From Nitrosomonas sp. (GTDB lineage Bacteria; Pseudomonadota; Gammaproteobacteria; Burkholderiales; Nitrosomonadaceae): DNA of 58,347 nt. Under the pieces are notes generated by a model. It did not search any database. It saw nothing but the letters and a program-made list of their open reading frames with translations, and was not told the DNA's origin. The first letter of the stretch is position 1. Each line of letters opens with the position of its first letter. Where the stretch lies: the NCBI GenBank assembly GCA_024282035.1, contig JAMWZR010000016.1:1-58347 (forward strand), written 5' to 3'. Positions 51,082 through 58,347 of this stretch are shown one piece after another. Both the position numbers and the translations under genes were made by a program.

Positions 51082-51832
51082 CAGTCAATTGCCGACCCCA
51101 CACACATCCACTATCCAGCGCAATTAGGTTGGCTGTAATGTGTAGTCCCAGCGCTGACCAGTGACCACAAATGATCGTAGTATCCTGGCTGGGACGGGGT
51201 ACGTCGAACCAGGGTAGATAGCCTTCGGGAATGGATTGCGGATTGCCTTTGAAAGCAAGATTCATTCGACCATTGGGTGTGCAAACTCTCATGCGGGTCA
51301 TGGCATTGATAATGACACGCAATCTTCTGGGCTGATCCCATTCGTCGCGCCAATAATCGGGCTCATTGCCGTAAATATGCTCAAATAAGTGCATGTAATG
51401 CTCTGATCGCAAATCACTTTCTACTTCATGTGCTAATTCCGCAGCTTGCTCGATCGTCCAGGATGGGAGCAAGCCTGCATGAACCATGGCATATGGTCCT
51501 TCGACATGGAACAGTTTCTGTTGTCGAAGCCATGATAAAAGTTCATCACAGTCCGGAGCATCCAGAACTGATTGTAATGTGTCGCCTCGATGCAATTTGG
51601 AAACACCTGCTGCGGCCATGAGCAAATGCAGATCATGATTTCCCAGAACCAAGGTAGTAAGAGAACCCATCTGCTTGATGAATCGTAGCAAAGGCAGTGA
51701 ATCCGGGCCGCGATTAACCAGATCTCCGACCAGCCATAGCCGGTCACAAGCAGAATCGAAGCGAACCAGGTCGAGCAGTTTTAAAAGCGGAGTGTAGCAA
51801 CCCTGAAGATCACCAATGGCGTAAGTAGCCAT
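51032..51832 (-). CDS. apaH: Diadenosine tetraphosphatase (symmetrical)
   Basis: ApaH hydrolyses Ap4A to two ADP and removes Np4 caps. The 266-residue metallophosphoesterase has GDLQGCY (8-14), GDLVNRGPDS and LGNHD, the metal-binding motifs of the PPP superfamily. It is in tandem with dapB upstream and converges on plsC with a 50-bp coding overlap. Confidence 0.95.
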   Translation of the reverse strand: MATYAIGDLQGCYTPLLKLLDLVRFDSACDRLWLVGDLVNRGPDSLPLLRFIKQMGSLTTLVLGNHDLHLLMAAAGVSKLHRGDTLQSVLDAPDCDELLSWLRQQKLFHVEGPYAMVHAGLLPSWTIEQAAELAHEVESDLRSEHYMHLFEHIYGNEPDYWRDEWDQPRRLRVIINAMTRMRVCTPNGRMNLAFKGNPQSIPEGYLPWFDVPRPSQDTTIICGHWSALGLHITANLIALDSGCVWGRQLTAIRLEDRKVFQFSCVE

Positions 51833-51871
51833 TGCAAACTTTTTTGTAGAGAAAAGACAAACTTGACATGA

Positions 51872-52696
<825 letters not shown>

Positions 52697-52710
52697 TCAT
52701 TATCTTGGGG

Positions 52711-53133
52711 TCAGAAGGGCCATAGTTTTCTGATAAAACTTTCCTTCTTGTTGTCATCGTTTTTTTGTTCTGAAGTGGGTTCCGCAGTTGCAGTTTTTGC
52801 CTTGACAGGGTCTTTGGAAAATTGCAGGCTATTTTCAATATTGACCAATCTTTCATCATCAAAATAGATAGTTATGCGTTTATGTTCCTGAAGATAACCG
52901 CCTTTTCGGAATAAGTATACGTAATCCCAGCGATTTTCCCGGAAAGTATCGACGATCAGAGGGGATCCCAAAACGAAAAGTACCTGGGATTTCGTCATGC
53001 CAGGTTTAAGTTTCTCTAATGTTTCCTCAGTTACAACATTGCCTTGTTGCACATCAATCATGAATGGGATGCTGGGGAGATAGGAGCAGGCTGTCAATGT
53101 GAACAAAAAAAACAGAGCAATTTTTGCAACCAT
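52711..53133 (-). CDS. bamE: Outer membrane assembly lipoprotein BamE
   Basis: BamE is a subunit of the BAM complex that inserts outer-membrane beta-barrels. The 140-residue product has a lipobox LTAC ending at C16, then the SmpA/OmlA core GNVVTEETLEKLKPGMTKSQVLFVLGSPLI and FRENRWDYVY. A Lys/Glu-rich tail follows. I chose the ATG at 53133 for a normal signal peptide; an upstream ATG adds 11 residues. It is divergent from fur, a conserved arrangement. Confidence 0.94.
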   Translation of the reverse strand: MVAKIALFFLFTLTACSYLPSIPFMIDVQQGNVVTEETLEKLKPGMTKSQVLFVLGSPLIVDTFRENRWDYVYLFRKGGYLQEHKRITIYFDDERLVNIENSLQFSKDPVKAKTATAEPTSEQKNDDNKKESFIRKLWPF

Positions 53134-53210
53134 TTTATTGATATTATATGTTTCCAAAGTCGGCATAGCGCTATATGATACAGCAAATTATTTTATGAAT
53201 AGAGATAAGC

Positions 53211-53654
53211 ATGAGTAATTCGGGTGAACTAAAAAGCAAAGATCTTAAAAACAGTGGCCTCAAAACAACGTTACCTCGACTCAAGATACTGAACCTGTTC
53301 GAACAAAGTAGTGTACGGCACCTGTCGGCTGAAGATGTTTATAAAGAATTGCTCAAAGAAGGTGAAGATATTGGATTGGCGACTGTTTATCGTGTGCTGA
53401 CTCAATTTGAGCAAGCAGGTCTTCTGGATCGTCATCATTTTGAAAGTGGCAAAGCCGTTTTTGAACTCAAACCGGACAGGCACCATGATCACCTTGTGTG
53501 CTTGCAATGTGGCAGAGTGGAAGAATTTTATGATTCCGAAATCGAGAAACGTCAAGACTTGGTTGCCAAAGAGCGCGGTTTTAAATTGCAGGAACATTCT
53601 TTATCGCTTTACGCCGATTGTATTAAAACGGATTGTCCTCACCACAAATCATAA
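53211..53654 (+). CDS. fur: Ferric uptake regulator Fur
   Basis: Fur is an Fe(II)-sensing repressor. The 147-residue product has the N-terminal winged helix ([32 protein letters not shown]). The metal-binding segment [17 protein letters not shown] and a second CxxxxC near the end (CIKTDC) are present. It is divergent from bamE; mltB starts at the base after its stop. Confidence 0.96.
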   Translation: MSNSGELKSKDLKNSGLKTTLPRLKILNLFEQSSVRHLSAEDVYKELLKEGEDIGLATVYRVLTQFEQAGLLDRHHFESGKAVFELKPDRHHDHLVCLQCGRVEEFYDSEIEKRQDLVAKERGFKLQEHSLSLYADCIKTDCPHHKS

Positions 53655-53655
53655 A

Positions 53656-54927
53656 ATGCATTCTTATGCACAATCTTCTTTAATGAGCGTCAAACAGCCG
53701 TTCTTTTTACTCACCTGCTATCGTTCCCTGTTTTCAAGTATGCTGATTTTTTCAGGATGGATGGCACAGCCTGTTCAGGCCGATGCTGATCATTTCAGGG
53801 AATGTATTGCGAATATTGCTTCTCAAGCCAAACAGGAGGGAATTTCTGAAAAAACACGCCTCTCAGTTCTAAGTCAGGTGAAGCATATTCCTAAAATCAT
53901 AGAACTCGATCGTCGACAACCCGAGTTTACGCAATCCTTTGCCAGTTATTTTAACGCACGCATTAACGAAGAACGAGTTCAACGAGGTCGTGATTTGATG
54001 AATAAGCATCGCGCGTTATTGCAGCAAATAGAAAAAGATAATGGCATACCTGCTCAGTATCTTGTGTCTTTCTGGGGATTGGAAACAAATTATGGTGGGC
54101 ATTTTGGTGACTGGTCTATTCCTGACTCCTTGGCAACGTTGGCCTGTGATCCACGTCGTAGTAATTTTTTCACTCAGGAATTGCTGAACGCATTGAAGAT
54201 CATCGATGCTGGTGATATTTCCTCAGAACGCATGATGGGTTCATGGGCTGGCGCCATGGGGCATATGCAGTTCATGCCCTCAACATTTTTGCGTTATGCC
54301 AAGGATATGGATGGCGATGGTCGACGTGATTTATGGAATAGCATTCCGGATGCATTTGGCTCTGCCGCAAATTTTTTACGACAACTGGGCTGGACTCCCG
54401 GACTGGAGTGGGGACAGGAAGTGCGATTGCCTCCTGCATTTGATTACTCACTCGCGGGGCGCGACCATATGCTGAGTTTCTCGGAATGGTCCAAGCTGGA
54501 TGTAACAACACACGCAGGAACTCCATTGTCAGCGAAAGAACAACGTGCAGCCCTGATTGTACCGGCTGGCCATCAGGGACCTGCATTTCTGGTGACGAAG
54601 AATTTTTATGTCATCATGCGATGGAATCGATCCGAGTTCTACGCATTGTCAGTGGGTCATCTGGCCGATCGCATTGCAGGAGCGGCAACGCTACAACGTG
54701 TTCCACTGAATGAAACAAACAAAATTTCACGCGAGCAGGTTCGACAACTTCAGAAAGATCTCTCTACCTTGGGGATTGATGCCGGTGATGCAGATGGTGT
54801 TGTTGGATCCGTTACACGGCAGGCAATTAGCCGTTTTCAACAAAGAACCCAACGTATAGCAGATGGATATCTAGATACTTCGCTACTCAATGCCGTTCGT
54901 GAGGCCGCAAGTTCACAAGTACAGTAA
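53656..54927 (+). CDS. mltB: Lytic murein transglycosylase B with peptidoglycan-binding domain
   Basis: This periplasmic enzyme cleaves the MurNAc-GlcNAc bond to form 1,6-anhydromuramic ends. The 423-residue product has a leader (about 14-43), an SLT-type MltB catalytic domain with E143 in FWGLETNYGGHFGDW, and AMGHMQFMPSTFLRYA. A C-terminal PG_binding_1 domain (REQVRQLQKDLSTLGIDAG onwards) completes it. There is no lipobox, so it is probably soluble (SltB-like). The ATG at 53656 or 53683 may be used; the longer frame overlaps fur. Confidence 0.9.
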   Translation: MHSYAQSSLMSVKQPFFLLTCYRSLFSSMLIFSGWMAQPVQADADHFRECIANIASQAKQEGISEKTRLSVLSQVKHIPKIIELDRRQPEFTQSFASYFNARINEERVQRGRDLMNKHRALLQQIEKDNGIPAQYLVSFWGLETNYGGHFGDWSIPDSLATLACDPRRSNFFTQELLNALKIIDAGDISSERMMGSWAGAMGHMQFMPSTFLRYAKDMDGDGRRDLWNSIPDAFGSAANFLRQLGWTPGLEWGQEVRLPPAFDYSLAGRDHMLSFSEWSKLDVTTHAGTPLSAKEQRAALIVPAGHQGPAFLVTKNFYVIMRWNRSEFYALSVGHLADRIAGAATLQRVPLNETNKISREQVRQLQKDLSTLGIDAGDADGVVGSVTRQAISRFQQRTQRIADGYLDTSLLNAVREAASSQVQ

Positions 54928-54937
54928 TAGAAACACA

Positions 54938-55924
54938 TTAGGTCAGCAAGTGCTGTATGGCCTGCTGTTCTGCCAAAAGTTCCTGATAGCTTTTTTGCAT
55001 CTTTTCACGGTCTGCATCATTAATCGGTAAATCTTGCACGATTTTATAACGACCGTTCTGACACACTACTGGAAAACTATAGATTACGCCTGCTGGAATA
55101 CCATAGCTGCCATTAGAAGGTATGCCCATGGAAACCCAGTCACCTTCACGCGTACCAAAAATCCAATCCTGCATATGATTGATGATTGCGTTGGCTGCAC
55201 TCGCAGCGCTGGATTTACCACGGCGTGCTTCGATAATGGCCATTCCCCGTTTTTGTACGGTGGGAATAAAGTGATTTTCGATCCATCCGCTGTCAGTGAG
55301 TAATGAAGTTACTTTTTCATTGTCAGCAGTAGCATGACCAAGATCAGGAAATTGTGTATTTGAATGGTTACCCCAAACAATCATTCTTCTGACGTTGGAA
55401 ACAGGTACACGCAACTTCAGTGCAACTTGCGATAATGCACGGTTATGATCCAATCGCAACATTGCTGAGAAATTGATGGGATCGAGATCAGGCGCATGCT
55501 TCATAGTGATATAGGCATTGGTATTGGCTGGATTTCCGACAACCAGTACTTTTACATCGCGTTTTGCGTTTGCGTTCAACGCTCTGCCTTGCTCGATGAA
55601 TATTGGACCATTGGCTGCGAGCAGATCCTTGCGCTCCATGTTTTCACTGCGAGGGCGCGCACCAACTAATAGTGCTATGTCAGCATTATTGAAAACCACT
55701 TCTGCATTGTCGGTGGTTATGATTTCCGTCAGTAGGGGAAATGCGCAGTCATACAATTCCATGACAATACCATCAAACATCGACTGAGCCTCAGGGATGT
55801 CATGTAATTGTAAAATAACTGGCTGATCCAGACCCAGCATGTCACCGGCTGCAATGCGATATAGCAGGTTATAGCAAATCTGACCAGTTGCGCCAGTAAC
55901 TGCGATACGAATAGGTGGTTTCAT
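54938..55924 (-). CDS. mdh: Malate dehydrogenase
   Basis: This NAD-dependent TCA enzyme is 328 residues from ATG 55924, the usual betaproteobacterial length. It has the Rossmann motif [33 protein letters not shown] (substrate-binding Arg) and [13 protein letters not shown] (catalytic His). GGAAAA precedes the ATG. A longer frame to 55996 is not supported. It is the last recognisable core gene before the IS graveyard. Confidence 0.96.
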   Translation of the reverse strand: MKPPIRIAVTGATGQICYNLLYRIAAGDMLGLDQPVILQLHDIPEAQSMFDGIVMELYDCAFPLLTEIITTDNAEVVFNNADIALLVGARPRSENMERKDLLAANGPIFIEQGRALNANAKRDVKVLVVGNPANTNAYITMKHAPDLDPINFSAMLRLDHNRALSQVALKLRVPVSNVRRMIVWGNHSNTQFPDLGHATADNEKVTSLLTDSGWIENHFIPTVQKRGMAIIEARRGKSSAASAANAIINHMQDWIFGTREGDWVSMGIPSNGSYGIPAGVIYSFPVVCQNGRYKIVQDLPINDADREKMQKSYQELLAEQQAIQHLLT

Positions 55925-56177
55925 TTTTTTCCGATCCTCGAGTAGCCACCACTCAAGAAAAGAGAAATGGCAATGTGTGTGGGGAAAATTGACCAAATTA
56001 TACTTGCAATCAGCTTCTCACGGAAGGGCAAGATAAGCCTGATCAAATCGGATGAAACCATGGTATCGAAATTCATCTAAAAAAAACAAAATGAAGCGGT
56101 TAAATTTGCTACTTATGCTTTGACAAAGAAAAGGAGTGAATTGAAAAATCCTCTATGGATCCGATCTATATGCATAA

Positions 56178-56625
56178 TCAGGTAATTAGGCCAAATAATA
56201 ATAAAGCGCTGTATTGGATTTTTTCATGTGGAGTTTTTCTGCCCAAGCCTCTATGAATTCGGTGGTAGTTGCAGAACGCTTCACATTCGGCTAATTTTGC
56301 CTGCAGATCAACATCATCTGTATAAGTTAAGCTGGGAAATTTCCACTGGTCAGTGTCATGTGAACGCTTCACCTTGCCATTTAGTCAAAGCGCCCTGAGT
56401 TTAATGTAAGCATTTTTTACACCCGCCTCCTAGGAGCTAATGGAATTTAGCTTGGAACTCTTGATCATTACTGGTTCGGATGGTATTGATTCCGAATGAG
56501 AATTTGGTGATCACATAATCTGCGGAATTAATTGCATTCTGCTTTGTATGTTGCTCATTTTAGAGCACAAATTTGCGTTGCGTAATTGATAGCTCCATAC
56601 TGGAACATCGGGTTCTCTGCGTCAT
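56178..56625 (-). pseudogene. IS481-family transposase remnant (C-terminal half)
   Basis: Translation of the minus strand in shifting frames gives a continuous IS481-type integrase tail: FQYGAINYATQICALK, then EQHTKQNAINSADYVITKF, then FGINTIRTSNDQEFQAKFH, then KNAYIKL..LNGKVKRSHDTD and TYTDDVDLQAKLAE to GLGRKTPHEK. Frameshifts and stops (for example TAG after AKFH and TGA before LNGKV) break the gene. The N-terminal half is not found. It is an old dead copy. Confidence 0.8.
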
Positions 56626-56739
56626 TAAACTATAAAATCAATATATTAACGCATACAACTTGTACATGATGTCTAGGCACATTAACTTAACATTATTGAA
56701 TTGTCAGGAAATTTGGCGGCTATATTAAACTCGTCTGTG

Positions 56740-57186
56740 GAGGGTAGTGTACTTCCACGTCAGCCATCAAACGATTTATGACATACTGAAATGCGCCAGG
56801 TTAAAGGAATTTAGTCCGCGTAGCAGCACCAATTAACGGTTCAAGACGATGCATTATACAAGCCTCAAAGCTTCTGGCCAAGATCGAGAAAACCATCCAG
56901 GAGCCCCTCAAGCGCCATAACAAATCTTACCCAGGAGAGTCTTCGATACCAAGCGACTCCCCTTTTTGAAAGGGCAATCCACAAAAAAATCTCGTGAGTA
57001 TCTTTTGTGGCTATTAATAATTTCTCCTGGGAGCTGTTGTAGTCGACATTCTTCCTGATCTGCTTTAAAGACCGCGCCGATCGGCGCATTCAGCTTTTCC
57101 GTTTCGTTAATTTCTACAATACTGTCAAGCTCCATAAGAGTTTGAATGGTGCCACCCCTCAAAACACTCAACACTTATTCGATTAA
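56740..57186 (+). pseudogene. Second, different IS481-like transposase remnant
   Basis: The plus strand, read with frame changes, gives HVSHQTIYDILKCARLKEF (helix-turn-helix start), KLLAKIEKTIQEPLKRHNK, FDTKRLPFLKGQSTKKSREY, VAINNFSWEL and finally FVNFYNTVKLHKSLNGATP. These match a DDE integrase of the IS481/IS3 type. Several stops and an internal deletion show it is dead. The minus-strand frames that cover this region (56865-57174) are antisense shadows of it. No clear terminal repeats were found. Confidence 0.7.
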
Positions 57187-57306
57187 CCTCTCGATAAATA
57201 ACCCTGAGATTTCTTACACACGAGAATTCCTTACTATGCATTCAAGATTTCCAGAAATAATCCGAAAATAAATATAAATTTATTTTGCATCATTTTTGGG
57301 TGAATC

Positions 57307-57561
57307 GTGTCACTAAAAAATTCAATCAAGGAATTCGGCGCTTATCTAGGTAATAATCAGTCATTACTTGATACGCATTATCAGCGTATTGCAGAAATGA
57401 TAAAGCTACATTGGGGATACAAAGAATTCTACTTTTATATCAATAAATTACTGATTGTGGATAAGGAAAGAAACCGACAGGGATTTCCACAGGAAGCGCT
57501 TCGTGAGATTTATGCTCTTCAACAAATCCATGAAAAAATTTTTCCAGAAATAAAAATATAA
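57307..57561 (+). CDS. Small protein of unknown function between IS remnants
   Basis: This 84-residue ORF starts with GTG after GGGTGA. It has a charged, mostly helical composition with an aromatic centre (WGYKEFYFYINKLL) and the tail GFPQEALREIYALQQIHEKIF. Unlike its neighbours, it has no stop or frameshift. No family is recognised with confidence; it could be cargo, a host gene or a chance frame. Confidence 0.45.
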   Translation: MSLKNSIKEFGAYLGNNQSLLDTHYQRIAEMIKLHWGYKEFYFYINKLLIVDKERNRQGFPQEALREIYALQQIHEKIFPEIKI

Positions 57562-57599
57562 CGTAAACGCAATTACTTACCCTGTTTTGTCTATTGTAT

Positions 57600-58347
57600 C
57601 TTGGGATGGTAGTCTCCCCGAAAAATACCAGGATTTAAAAGTAGAATTTTCTTGTAATGTAAAGACAGGAGATTCTGCAATGAAGAAATCGAAATTTAGT
57701 GATATCCAGATCATAGTGCGCTAAGGCGGGGTTTTCGGTACCTGAACTGTGCCGAGAATATGGAATGAGCAATGCGAAGTTTTACAAATGGCGTAGCAAA
57801 TAAAGCGTTATGGATGTATTGATGATATCGCGGTTCAAAGTATTGGAAGAGGAGAGTCGGTAGTTGAATAAGATGCATGCCGAAGAGCGGTTAAAATCGG
57901 AGTTATGCAAAGAAGCGCTGGAAAAAAAGTAGTTGCGTCCTGGCAGCAGTGCGGCATAGCATAACAAATTGTTAGGCAAAGAAAGATCAGTATCAGTTCA
58001 GCTGGAAGACGGTAGCAGTTTTCGACTATTAAACATACTGGATGACTGCAATCATGAAGGGTTGGGGAGTGAAATAGATTTTTCCATACCAGCAGAACGA
58101 GTCATAAGTATGCTGAACTACCTGATCGAATGGCGTGGTAAGCCTAATCGGATACGCTATGACAATAGCCCTGAATACATCAAAACTGAATAGCTGCCTG
58201 AGCAGCCAAGAATGAAATACAGTTGGAATTCTTTCAGCCAGACAAAACTCACCAAAATGCCAACATTAAACGTTAAAACAGGGCCGTTCGTATGACTGGT
58301 TGAGCCAGCATGGCTTTGAATCAATTGCCGAAGTTCAGGACTACGCA
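57600..58347 (+). mobile_element. Decayed IS3-family insertion sequence, running off the window
   Basis: A probable left end near 57604-57627 (TGGGATGGTAGTCTCCCCG) precedes the orfA start at 57680 (MKKSKFSDIQII). OrfA is broken by frameshifts and stops but continues as VPELCREYGMSNAKFYKWRSK and HAEERLKSEL. OrfB is present as FRLLNILDDCNHEGLG, PAERVISMLNYLIEWRGKP and YDWLSQHGFESIAEVQDYA after an internal deletion. The right end is outside the window. Confidence 0.75.
57680..58347 (+). pseudogene. IS3-family OrfA/OrfB transposase, frameshifted and deleted
   Basis: These are the coding remains of the IS3 element. The N-terminal helix-turn-helix part of OrfA and the middle/C-terminal DDE part of OrfB can be read only by changing frame. 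TAA, TAG and TGA interrupt both. The frame 57969-58193 joins the OrfB start to the integrase core directly, showing a deletion of most of the N-terminal half of OrfB. Confidence 0.78.

Noticed and set aside
56865-57174. Two minus-strand ORFs of 74 and 88 codons
   Set aside because: The plus strand here reads as a broken IS481-like transposase, so these are antisense shadows.

Overview
The window looks like chromosome from an ammonia-oxidising betaproteobacterium of the Nitrosomonas type. The best evidence is a small periplasmic cytochrome c (36340-36660) that closely resembles the cytochrome c-552 of Nitrosomonas. Supporting evidence is a dense set of c-type cytochromes and cupredoxins, and gene orders usual in Betaproteobacteria: rpe-gph-trpE, dacC-dat-ybeD-lipB-lipA, thiD-thiE-hemL, dapC-dapD, and bamE divergent from fur. 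The genus is inferred from remembered family knowledge, not from a search.

Layout. Positions 1-520 hold the decayed C-terminal end of a Cas1 integrase and an orphan hairpin. Positions 520-4330 encode extracytoplasmic proteins: a di-heme peroxidase with a histidine-rich leader, an unknown secreted protein, a BNR/Asp-box protein with a CSCC cluster, and a TlpA-like thioredoxin. Positions 4700-8400 hold dapC-dapD, a BON lipoprotein and miaA. Positions 8500-16100 hold a DUF2909 protein, a BaiN-type flavoprotein, a matrixin-like protease, sucCD, a small lipoprotein, PBP4 (dacB) and a CBS protein. Positions 16100-26200 hold trpE-gph-rpe, apaG, an RsmI-like methylase, gloA-rubredoxin, thiD-thiE-hemL, cytochrome c4, a SPOR-like protein and map. 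Positions 26200-33400 hold rph-rdgB, an exported MsrA/thioredoxin/MsrB fusion, an MHS transporter, a cupredoxin protein, a 1-Cys peroxiredoxin and a phytol/dolichol kinase-like membrane protein. Positions 33400-42900 hold lgt, ilvD, cytochrome c-552, an OsmC protein, the lip/dat/dacC cluster, a Nudix hydrolase and a DUF2914 protein. Positions 43000-55900 hold ligA, hpt-mtnP-def, hemJ, an M32 carboxypeptidase, pbpG, plsC, apaH, dapB, bamE, fur, mltB and mdh. From 56100 to the end the DNA is a graveyard of three broken insertion sequences with one small intact-looking ORF among them.

How the genes work together. Lysine/diaminopimelate synthesis (dapC, dapD, dapB) and peptidoglycan maintenance (PBP4, PBP5/6, PBP7, MltB, D-amino-acid aminotransferase) are well represented. 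So are envelope oxidative defence and repair (di-heme peroxidase, MsrA/B fusion, peroxiredoxin, OsmC), haem synthesis (hemL, hemJ) and purine/methylthio salvage (hpt, mtnP).

I did not find a clear new multi-gene system. The best candidates for a second look are the MsrA-thioredoxin-MsrB fusion, the peroxidase/BNR/TlpA cluster, the two-domain cupredoxin protein, the matrixin-like protease and the Cas1 remnant. No tRNA, rRNA, CRISPR array or riboswitch was recognised.
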